A stretch of DNA of 9,982 nucleotides, from positions 1 through 9,982 of the forward strand of contig JBAYJY010000172.1 in the NCBI GenBank assembly GCA_041664945.1, written 5' to 3'. This document shows positions 1-6,319 of the stretch, piece after piece (the first letter of the stretch is position 1; each line of letters opens with the position of its first letter). The position numbers were made by a program, and so were the translations under genes. The notes under the pieces are model-generated. The model saw only the letters and a program-made list of their open reading frames with translations, searched no databases and was not told where the DNA came from. This DNA is from JBAYJY01 sp041664945. Its GTDB lineage: Bacteria; UBP15; UBA6099.

Positions 1-2220
1 CAGAGAGTATTCGATCTTTGCGACGACGCATGTGCCGTCCGTAGCCGAACCTGTGACGATATATCCGAGGCTGTTCTTTTTCAAATCGTTGATCGTAACA
101 TTCGGCCGGGAATGGTCGATTGTGAGCGGATCGGAAATTTCTTCGGTTGATTCAGCTCGATCCTCTGAATTGGATTCGATGTCTGAAGCGGCAAGTTTAA
201 CTTCATAGCGGCCGTCCGGGAGCGAATCGATTTTCCAACGATATTCAGTATCGTAAATTTTATCCTGAAGGAGCGTCCAAGTGTCGGACGGAAACATTCT
301 GAAAAAGAGTGTAAATCGAAGATTGTCGTGATCCGGATCGGAAACGCTCCAGCGGAGAGTAATATCGTCTGAAGCGACGACGACGCCGACAACATAGTTC
401 TGACTTGGCGAACTGATGGGCTGGCTGGCGGGTCGAGCTACGGAAGCGCTTGTGGGCATCTGCGGCATTTGCGGCATATCGCTTTGCTGCATGCTGTTCT
501 GTTGAAAGACTGGCGGCGCTGTCGGCTGGCGCAATTGCGGCGCCGGAAGAACCGTAAAGTTATCGATTTGCGGCGGCTGGTTGGCGGTCAAATAATATAG
601 TTTGACTTCGCGCAATTCGGGCGATTTGTTATCCGGGGAAGGCTGTAACTGCGCCGAGAATTGTATGTAGCGTCCTGTCGGGCTTGTGATTTTAAAAGGC
701 CAGCGGCCTTCGGCGCTGGACCATTCGCTCCACGTGCCGTCCATTGGATTCGGTGTATTTCCGGTCCTTGTCTTAAATTCAAGCGAAGATTTTTTCGGGA
801 CAGAGGCCGCGGCGTCCAGATTGCCGTAAATTGCCGGGGTTGACGCGTCGTTGATGCTGGAAGTGAAAACGCCTTTAGTGACAGTCGCGCTGCGCGGAGC
901 GAAAACAGCGCCGGGATTTCCTGTCGCGAGTCTAAGAGTTTCGCCTTCGCCGGCGATCGCGAGAATCTGTTTTGCCTCGACTTCCTGCAGAGTGGCGTCA
1001 TCCGCTTCGATATCGAGAGTGTATATTCTGCCGTTGTTACCTGTTCCGACGAGAACCTTGTCTCCGCCGAGCGGCTGAAGCGAGAGAATAAACGGATCCG
1101 GGATTTCGAGCGCCTTGCGCGTTTGTCCTGATTGGTCGACGACATAAAGGCGCGCTGGCTCCAGGCGCTGGCCCATCTTCTGCGCGGGAGATGTCAGAGG
1201 GAAACTGAGCGGTTCCGGTCTTGATAACGACCGTTTCTGCAGTTGCGGCGCCGGCGGAATCTGATCGCTGTTGGCGGCGACAAGGAATTTGCCGTTTTTC
1301 CAAGGGAGAAGTCTGTAAGCTTCGTCTTCCTCAAGGTCGACTATGACAGTTATGCGCGGATCGCTTTTGGGTTCCGGTTCACTCGCCAAATTTGAGGGGG
1401 CGTCGAAGTCGTCTGTTGAATCCGTCGCGGTTTCCATGTCTGCGTCTGCAGCGTCGGATTCCGAATCGATTTCTTCGTCGGTGAATTTTGCCATGTTTTC
1501 TTCTGGATCTGCCATAGGCATTTTGAAACTCATTTTAGGTGAAAATTCTTTTAGCGCCTCTTTCAGATTGATGCGCAGGACGAGTCCGTTCGGGCTTGTG
1601 CCGGTGTACAAAAATTTGTCGCCGTCGAGAAAGAACGAAAGGAAATGTTTTTCTGATTGGCTCATGTAGAGCGTTTTGATTTGTCCGTCTTTCGAAATTC
1701 TGTGAGCGCCGGCCGGTATGCCGGTGACGCAGTAGAGGCCGCCGTCCGTTCCGAATTTCATGTCCCAGATATAAGTCGCCGGAACTTGAGCGAATTGTTC
1801 TGCTTTTTTGCCGGGTTTGATGACATAAATAGCGCCGCCGGGAAAAACAGCGGCGTAAACATTATTGTCTTTATCGGCGGCGAGAGCGCTGATTCCTGAG
1901 CCGGGCAGAACCGCCGACTCCGTAGCGTCATTCTTCTTGTCGATCTTATAGAGAATAGCCTTGTTTCCGCTTCCGGCCCAGAGCGCGCCTTTCGCGTCGT
2001 ACACAAGCGACCACAGATAGGGTTCTGTGGAAGTGTAGAGGCGGTCGATTTTGGAGCCGAGCACGATTCGGCCGTCGTCCGTAAGCGCGGTTCCCGAGAA
2101 CTTGCCTTTGTAGAACTGCGGTATGCCGGCCTGCGTCCAGTAACTTGTGGTATTTGCGAACGCCGGCGCCGCGATCATGATGGCGAATAGCGTCGCGATC
2201 GCAATCTGTATACGCTTCAT
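1..2220 (-). CDS. Secreted beta-propeller / Fn3-like protein, 3' end beyond window
   Basis: Reading the minus strand from the ATG at 2220-2218 gives 740 codons without a stop up to base 1, so the C-terminus lies outside the window. Residues 1-22 are a Sec signal peptide (basic MKR, hydrophobic core, APAFA cleavage site). Residues about 40-235 and 375-440 are propeller-like blades with recurring 'gly-rich, L/VYxxxxxxGxIYxI' strands (for example around 68-92, 110-134, 150-175, 200-217, 380-403). An acidic insert (about 237-300) and a Pro/Gln stretch (about 320-350) interrupt the propeller. Residues about 450-545 form a beta-rich domain with TRTGNT and WSEWS motifs, then a P/Q/M-rich linker (550-608), then an Fn3/Ig-like domain (612-685) with SDPDHDNL. 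AAGGAG lies 8 nt before the start, and the ATG overlaps the stop of the S55 gene, implying coupled translation. I do not recognise a named family. A secreted, possibly ligand- or surface-binding role is inference. Confidence 0.88.
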   Translation of the reverse strand, partial: MKRIQIAIATLFAIMIAAPAFANTTSYWTQAGIPQFYKGKFSGTALTDDGRIVLGSKIDRLYTSTEPYLWSLVYDAKGALWAGSGNKAILYKIDKKNDATESAVLPGSGISALAADKDNNVYAAVFPGGAIYVIKPGKKAEQFAQVPATYIWDMKFGTDGGLYCVTGIPAGAHRISKDGQIKTLYMSQSEKHFLSFFLDGDKFLYTGTSPNGLVLRINLKEALKEFSPKMSFKMPMADPEENMAKFTDEEIDSESDAADADMETATDSTDDFDAPSNLASEPEPKSDPRITVIVDLEEDEAYRLLPWKNGKFLVAANSDQIPPAPQLQKRSLSRPEPLSFPLTSPAQKMGQRLEPARLYVVDQSGQTRKALEIPDPFILSLQPLGGDKVLVGTGNNGRIYTLDIEADDATLQEVEAKQILAIAGEGETLRLATGNPGAVFAPRSATVTKGVFTSSINDASTPAIYGNLDAAASVPKKSSLEFKTRTGNTPNPMDGTWSEWSSAEGRWPFKITSPTGRYIQFSAQLQPSPDNKSPELREVKLYYLTANQPPQIDNFTVLPAPQLRQPTAPPVFQQNSMQQSDMPQMPQMPTSASVARPASQPISSPSQNYVVGVVVASDDITLRWSVSDPDHDNLRFTLFFRMFPSDTWTLLQDKIYDTEYRWKIDSLPDGRYEVKLAASDIESNSEDRAESTEEISDPLTIDHSRPNVTINDLKKNSLGYIVTGSATDGTCVVAKIEYSL

Positions 2221-4025
2221 GGCTGAAACTCCTTGTCGATAGTGATTTGCGCGGTTGCCCCGCCGTAGATTACATTGTCGGTTTTGAGAACGGCGCGGCC
2301 GTAGCGTCCGAAAAGAGCCTGTTGCGGAAAAGCGCCCTGCGTGTAGGTGTTTCCGACAGAGAGCGGGAGATCCTGCAACTCGCGGCCTCCGATGCCGACC
2401 GATTTGTCCGGGTATGTGAATCTAACCGTAATTACATTTTGAGGCGTCCATTTGTTTAACATGTCGAACAACTGGTCGAAGTTGTCGGGCGGGACAGCCG
2501 ATGGCATGCCGGATTGCGAACCTCCTCCGCCGAATTCAAGCGTGACAATGCCCGGCTGCGCGTTTTTGGGAATCCGGAATTCTATAGCCCGCCTGGTTTC
2601 AATTTCGTTGTACGATTTCAAGCTCACGAACGCTCTGACGCGGTCGCCGGGGTGGAAGGCGGCATTAGCGAGCGTTACATCTTCGATGTTTAAATCATCG
2701 CGCGCTCGGTTGATCGTAAGTTTGACCTTGACGTTTTTGAGCCGTATTTCACGAAACGGGTTGTCTAACAAGTCGAAGAGATAGGCCATCGGGTCGGAGT
2801 TGATGGAATTAGGAGGCTGAACGAACATATCCTCGAAGTGGAACGGTTTATCATAACCCTCGATCTCGCCGTCGATGGCCGCTCTGACGGACACATTCGT
2901 ATCCGGAAGGCCGGCCGCTTTGTTCACAGCCTTAAAAATGACGGAATAGAGCAGATATGGAGCGATTTCTCTAAGTTGCGCGATTTGAACGTTGAAAACC
3001 TTTGAACGGTTGGCGTCGGCGTCAACTACTTCGATCGAGACAGGGAAGTAATTCGTTTTCAAACCTATCTGGCCCGCGATCGCTGAAGTGCGGTCGTCGG
3101 TTATGGCGCCGATCACTTTTCCGGGCGCTCCCATTTTGAATGAATTAGTGACCACGGACATTACGTGGAAGATTTCACCGCCGCTCATAGGTATCATGGT
3201 TGGGCCGCTGTTGAAGAACGGGTGACCGAACGCGAGCAGTTTGTCGCCCTCGCGCGCCGTAACGGTTCCGATAGCGGTCGCGGTGAAATCGCCCGTGATA
3301 AGCGGAGAGCCGATCACGCAGCCGGGACACAAATCGTTCATGCCTTCTTTCTCCAGCTCGCTCGCGCCGCCGCCGGCCTGAATCGGGAGAAGATTGTATT
3401 TCGCCAGATGTTCTTTCAGAAAAGCAGCCGCTTCCGGATTCATGTTCGACAACAAGAGCGGCGTCATGATCGGGGTCAGCTCGACATCGCCGAATGCCGA
3501 GGTGGCGGTGTGAACGGCCGCGACGGAAGCGGATTTTGATGTTTTTTCAACTGCGTTCAGACTACGGGAGTTCGCGTAAGAAAACGGCTGACGCGATTTG
3601 TCGCCGACGGCGCTATTTTTAGGCGCTACCGAAGGCTCGTCCCATAGTTTCGTCATATTCTCAATGGGCTGAATGCCTGCTACAGCTTCTTTCGCATAAT
3701 ACCACGCGTATGCGACAGCGCCGATCAGTTTACCATCGATATACACAGGGCTGCCGCTCATGCCGGCGATAACGCCGCTGAATTCAAGATTCGCGCCGGT
3801 CAGTCGGGCGAGAATAAGCGAGTTCCCCGTCTCGAATTTCGGAATAACTGCTATTATCTCGGCGTTGAACGGTTCCGGTTTCGTGCCTTTGAAAACGCTG
3901 TAGCCGACGCCTTTCATGCCTGGTTGCACATCGCGGACCGGCATGATTTCAAGAGATCGCGCCGCCGCGCAGGACGCAAGCGACAGGATTACCGCCGCAG
4001 CGATCATTACAAACCGTTTTTTCAT
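2217..4025 (-). CDS. SpoIVB/S55-family peptidase-like exported (lipo)protein, permuted
   Basis: A 602-residue product from the ATG at 4025-4023. In-frame ATGs exist at 4073 and 4061, but neither has a ribosome site and both would put a long polar stretch before a textbook signal sequence (MKKRF, hydrophobic core). The start at 4025 has only a weak GGGAC. The core ends in LASC (C19), a good lipobox, so the protein is probably a lipoprotein. Residues about 27-125 resemble the C-terminal half of the SpoIVB peptidase domain, with GMSGSPVYIDGKLIGAVAY carrying the candidate nucleophile S90. Residues about 235-325 resemble its N-terminal half, with AIGTVT and AFGHP (candidate H268). So the order is Ser before His, the reverse of Bacillus SpoIVB. 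No PDZ domain was seen. Residues 330-602 are beta-rich and unassigned. Activity is not proven, and the SpoIVB catalytic Asp is not evident by eye. Its TGA overlaps the ATG of the downstream propeller gene. Confidence 0.87.
   Translation of the reverse strand: MKKRFVMIAAAVILSLASCAAARSLEIMPVRDVQPGMKGVGYSVFKGTKPEPFNAEIIAVIPKFETGNSLILARLTGANLEFSGVIAGMSGSPVYIDGKLIGAVAYAWYYAKEAVAGIQPIENMTKLWDEPSVAPKNSAVGDKSRQPFSYANSRSLNAVEKTSKSASVAAVHTATSAFGDVELTPIMTPLLLSNMNPEAAAFLKEHLAKYNLLPIQAGGGASELEKEGMNDLCPGCVIGSPLITGDFTATAIGTVTAREGDKLLAFGHPFFNSGPTMIPMSGGEIFHVMSVVTNSFKMGAPGKVIGAITDDRTSAIAGQIGLKTNYFPVSIEVVDADANRSKVFNVQIAQLREIAPYLLYSVIFKAVNKAAGLPDTNVSVRAAIDGEIEGYDKPFHFEDMFVQPPNSINSDPMAYLFDLLDNPFREIRLKNVKVKLTINRARDDLNIEDVTLANAAFHPGDRVRAFVSLKSYNEIETRRAIEFRIPKNAQPGIVTLEFGGGGSQSGMPSAVPPDNFDQLFDMLNKWTPQNVITVRFTYPDKSVGIGGRELQDLPLSVGNTYTQGAFPQQALFGRYGRAVLKTDNVIYGGATAQITIDKEFQP
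2229..2234 (-). promoter_or_regulatory. Shine-Dalgarno AAGGAG for the propeller gene, inside the S55 gene
   Basis: On the minus strand AAGGAG ends 8 nt before the ATG at 2220. It is formed by the Lys-Glu codons five and four residues from the end of the upstream S55 protein. With the ATGA stop/start overlap (2220-2217), it fixes the start of the propeller gene and points to termination-reinitiation. Confidence 0.8.
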
Positions 4026-4105
4026 TGTTTTTGTCCCAATTGGATTGAAGCCAGCTTTCATTATTCGTCGCATAATATATAAGACACTTCAAACTTATTT
4101 TTGTT

Positions 4106-4879
4106 TCATTTTGAAAGCAGTCCGCGAAGATATTCCACCCCTCGGGGGATCGCCGTCATCTCATCTTCCGGCCCTTCGTATTCCACGGACACGAATCCGC
4201 GATAGTTTAATTCCTTGAGAAGTTTGCAGAACCTTGGGTAATCGCACGTATCGTCCGTTCCGTCCGGTCCTACGTTATTCATCTTTGCATGCACTTGGAC
4301 CGTATACAGCATCCCTTTTTCGATCGATTGGAATCCGTCGATGAAGTTGCCGGTGTCGAGGTTAAGCCGCAGCCATTCCGAGTCGACGTCGCCCATTATG
4401 CGGCTCACGTCGTCGAAAGTCTGGATGAAACCGCCGTGGTTGTGGTTTTCAACGGCAAGAACGATTCCGTCGCGTTCTGCAATGACCGCCGCAATTTTCA
4501 TGCAGCGCGCCATTTCAGGCCAGAACTTTTCCTTGTCGCCTTCCGGCCATCCGGCGAAAACACGCAGAATCGGCGCTCCGAGCGCCGCCGCAAGCTCGAT
4601 TCCCACTTCAGTGTCCTCAAGCTGTTTATTTCGCTCTTCCGTGTCTTCTTTTCCATAATCGTTGGATATCGTGAGCGCCGAAATCGTTAAGTGCAGATCG
4701 ACGGCGACCCGTCGGACTTTGCGTATGTAATCCTCGTCCGCGCTCTGCAGGTGCTTGTCGGTAATTTCTATGCCGCCTACCTTAAGATCGCGCGCGCAAT
4801 GCGTCATCCAGTCGAAAATATCCATGTTCCCGTTCTCGAAATTCCTATGGTGCGACCACGAACACATGCCGAGTTTCAT
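4106..4879 (-). CDS. Sugar phosphate isomerase/epimerase-like TIM-barrel protein
   Basis: 257 residues, the usual length for the AP-endonuclease-2/xylose-isomerase-like family (PF01261). No signal peptide, so cytoplasmic. Expected divalent-metal ligands appear in order on successive barrel strands: E144 (LAVENHNHGG), D175 (LNLDTGN), H197 (VQVHAKM) and E233 (VSVEYEG). Early strands carry MKLGMCSWS and GGIEIT. AAGGAG sits 8 nt before the ATG, making the start secure. Family members epimerise or isomerise keto-sugars or act in inositol and related sugar catabolism; the substrate cannot be read from sequence. It is the first gene of the minus-strand set, 80 nt upstream of the S55 start, with no terminator in the gap. 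Co-transcription is possible, although no functional link to the exported proteins downstream is evident. Confidence 0.92.
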   Translation of the reverse strand: MKLGMCSWSHHRNFENGNMDIFDWMTHCARDLKVGGIEITDKHLQSADEDYIRKVRRVAVDLHLTISALTISNDYGKEDTEERNKQLEDTEVGIELAAALGAPILRVFAGWPEGDKEKFWPEMARCMKIAAVIAERDGIVLAVENHNHGGFIQTFDDVSRIMGDVDSEWLRLNLDTGNFIDGFQSIEKGMLYTVQVHAKMNNVGPDGTDDTCDYPRFCKLLKELNYRGFVSVEYEGPEDEMTAIPRGVEYLRGLLSK

Positions 4880-4936
4880 ATCGCTGACTCCTTTTTACAC
4901 AGCGCCGTTTCCGACAGCTTCTATTATTGATGATAA

Positions 4937-4945
4937 ATAATACCA
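4937..4945 (-). promoter_or_regulatory. Extended -10 promoter candidate for the minus-strand genes
   Basis: The minus strand reads TGGTATTAT: a TGn extension followed by TATTAT (5 of 6 to TATAAT). No good -35 lies 16-18 nt upstream (best TAGATT), which is tolerated by extended -10 promoters. Transcription would start near 4930, leaving about 50 nt before the isomerase ATG. This is prediction by eye only. Confidence 0.4.
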
Positions 4946-5017
4946 TATAGCATCTGTTAAATCTATTAATATGCGCTTCTTTAATATTGGCAAAGCTTAA
5001 AAACGGCATTAGTTGCA

Positions 5018-5046
5018 TTGACAACGTGAAATGTTTCACATATCAT
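5018..5046 (+). promoter_or_regulatory. Sigma70-type promoter for the cytochrome gene
   Basis: TTGACA (5018-5023, perfect -35), exactly 17 nt, then TATCAT (5041-5046, 5 of 6). The predicted start near 5053 gives a leader of about 50 nt with GGAGG at 5089-5093 before the ATG at 5104. The spacer contains a palindrome listed separately. Confidence 0.6.
5026..5039 (+). promoter_or_regulatory. CRP/FNR-family-type operator palindrome
   Basis: GTGAAATGTTTCAC is a perfect inverted repeat (6-bp arms, 2-bp centre). With the next base it matches the CRP-type pattern TGTGA-N6-TCACA at nine of ten positions (first T replaced by C). It fills the spacer between the -35 and -10 hexamers of the cytochrome promoter, where binding should block RNA polymerase. 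Alternatively its centre (5032.5) could support activation from a weaker -10 further downstream (TTTTAT, 5066-5071). Which regulator binds is unknown. Confidence 0.5.
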
Positions 5047-5103
5047 TTTTAACTGGCAACACTTGTTTTATGAAGTCTTAAGTAATTTGGAGGAATATAG
5101 AAA

Positions 5104-6156
5104 ATGAGAAAAACAGCAACAGGCAAATACATGAAAGTCTTAACGGTGTGCGCGGCATTAATATTAGTCGGCGCCGTTGCGGCTTTCAGCGCGGGCGAAG
5201 CGAAAAGTTATATGAGCAGCCTGCATAAGTCAGGCGCCGGAATGAAATACTGGTATGAGGCGAAAGACGGATTTCAGAGCGTGACGGGCATGCCGTACGA
5301 CGATCTGGCGTGCAAGAGTTGCCATCCCGACAACTGCAAGAAATGCCATGTGAAAAGCATGAAGGCGGAGGACACGCGCGATATGGCCGTCTGCGAAGGC
5401 TGCCACACTCGCGAGAAAATCACATTCGAAAAGGACAAGGCGGAAAATTCACTCGATGTCCATATCGCGAAGGGCAAAATATGTCACGATTGTCACAAGG
5501 GCGCCGCTTTCGACGACATTCACGGCGACGGCAAAACCTACAACTCGCTTTATGACGCGGGCGCGGTCAACGCGAAGTGCGAAAACTGCCACCCGGCAGA
5601 TAAGATGCCCGATATCGATTCGCACAAGAAGCACAAAGACAAACTCGCATGCGCGGCATGCCACACAAAGGCTGCGACAGCCTGCACTAATTGCCACTTC
5701 GATTCTTTCCTCAAGGACCAGAAGGAAGAAGGCAACCACATGACCTCGACGAGTTGGACAATGCTCGTCAACTACAACGGCAAGGTGACAACGGGAACCG
5801 CAATTACAGCCGTATACAAGAACAAGAAGTTCATCGCTTACGCGCCGTCATACACGCACAGCGTTCAGAAACAGGCGAAAAAGTGCGAGGAGTGCCACGG
5901 TAACGAGGCGATGAAGCTCATCAAATCCGGCGCGAAAATTCCGATGAACAAGTTCGAAGGCGGCAAAACAATAGATTGGGTTGGCTCTGTTCCGCTTCTT
6001 CCGGAATCGCTTGCCTGGACGTTCTACAATAAGGAAGGCGACAAGTGGGTTCCAATTCCCGGCGATGAAGCGCCCGTGGTCCAAATGGTCGGTGGAGCGA
6101 CGCCGTTGACGGATAAACAGATTAAAATGATGAACGCGCCTTTTAAATCGAAATAA
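5104..6156 (+). CDS. Exported octahaem c-type cytochrome
   Basis: 350 residues. Start chosen by GGAGG 10 nt upstream; the internal ATG at 5131 has no such site. A signal peptide spans residues 1 to about 30 (basic start, hydrophobic core, AAFSA). Eight CxxCH haem-binding motifs begin at C70, C78, C97, C127, C159, C183, C194 and C261. All 16 cysteines after the signal peptide lie in these motifs. There are 16 histidines: eight proximal and eight others (41, 120, 128, 140, 174, 177, 212, 252), enough for bis-His ligation of every haem. Seven haems are packed in residues 70-198, the eighth lies after a 60-residue gap, and residues 266-350 carry none. An electron-transfer role in the periplasm or outside the cell is expected. 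It recalls multihaem cytochromes with a CxNCHFDxFL signature that are common in anaerobes, as I remember them, but I know no established function. It is apparently monocistronic, with a terminator directly downstream. Confidence 0.95.
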   Translation: MRKTATGKYMKVLTVCAALILVGAVAAFSAGEAKSYMSSLHKSGAGMKYWYEAKDGFQSVTGMPYDDLACKSCHPDNCKKCHVKSMKAEDTRDMAVCEGCHTREKITFEKDKAENSLDVHIAKGKICHDCHKGAAFDDIHGDGKTYNSLYDAGAVNAKCENCHPADKMPDIDSHKKHKDKLACAACHTKAATACTNCHFDSFLKDQKEEGNHMTSTSWTMLVNYNGKVTTGTAITAVYKNKKFIAYAPSYTHSVQKQAKKCEECHGNEAMKLIKSGAKIPMNKFEGGKTIDWVGSVPLLPESLAWTFYNKEGDKWVPIPGDEAPVVQMVGGATPLTDKQIKMMNAPFKSK

Positions 6157-6183
6157 AACAGATCTCAATATCACAGCATTATC

Positions 6184-6214
6184 AAAAGCTCTCCTGGACG
6201 GGGAGCTTTTTTTT
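6184..6214 (+). terminator. Intrinsic terminator after the cytochrome gene
   Basis: Stem AAAAGCTCTCC (6184-6194), loop TGGAC, and return arm GGGGAGCTTTT (6200-6210), paired throughout with one T-G wobble. The run of eight T (6207-6214) overlaps the stem end. It begins 28 nt after the cytochrome stop codon and separates that gene from the ligase gene. Confidence 0.9.
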
Positions 6215-6242
6215 GCGAGTTATTGTATGGAGCTGGGAATGG

Positions 6243-6265
6243 TTGCAATTATTAATCATTTGCAA
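6243..6265. repeat. Paired TTGCAA palindromes upstream of the ligase gene
   Basis: Two copies of the self-complementary hexamer TTGCAA (6243-6248 and 6260-6265), 17 bp centre to centre, with an AT-rich middle. The pair is centred about 63 bp before the predicted transcription start of the next gene, a usual place for an activator site. It could be chance in AT-rich DNA. Confidence 0.25.
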
Positions 6266-6281
6266 TGGCTGCGAAAATTAG

Positions 6282-6310
6282 TTTACATCCTGGCTCTACG
6301 GCGATATTAT
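6282..6310 (+). promoter_or_regulatory. Promoter of the ligase/TPR gene, predicted leaderless
   Basis: TTTACA (6282-6287, 5 of 6), exactly 17 nt, then TATTAT (6305-6310, 5 of 6). The start site expected 6-8 nt after the -10 falls at 6316-6318, two to four bases before the ATG at 6320. No Shine-Dalgarno sequence precedes that ATG, which agrees with a leaderless or near-leaderless mRNA. Confidence 0.5.
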
Positions 6311-6319
6311 TATTAAATC

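Noticed and set aside
588..1145. A 185-codon minus-strand open frame rich in Arg and Ser
   Set aside because: It lies inside the propeller gene in another frame, has no ribosome site, and its composition is that of a shadow frame of GC-biased codons.
3165..3539. Plus-strand open frame of 124 codons, antisense to the S55 gene
   Set aside because: It is the antisense shadow of a well-supported gene with recognisable motifs; no start signal or family resemblance.
4026..4073. A longer N-terminus for the S55 protein starting at 4073 or 4061
   Set aside because: There is no ribosome site, the first ATG sits in a TATATATTATG stretch, and the extension would bury the signal peptide behind a polar leader.
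4026..4105. A separate promoter for the S55 gene in the gap after the isomerase gene
   Set aside because: A TTATATATTAT stretch on the minus strand could be a -10, but I found no -35 at a suitable distance, so it is not listed.
4289..4690. Plus-strand open frame of 133 codons, antisense to the isomerase gene
   Set aside because: It mirrors the isomerase coding strand, whose metal ligands and ribosome site are clear.
5149..5151. Cys16 of the cytochrome as a lipobox cysteine
   Set aside because: The preceding residues are LTV; valine at -1 does not fit signal peptidase II, and an ordinary signal peptidase I site (AFSA) follows.
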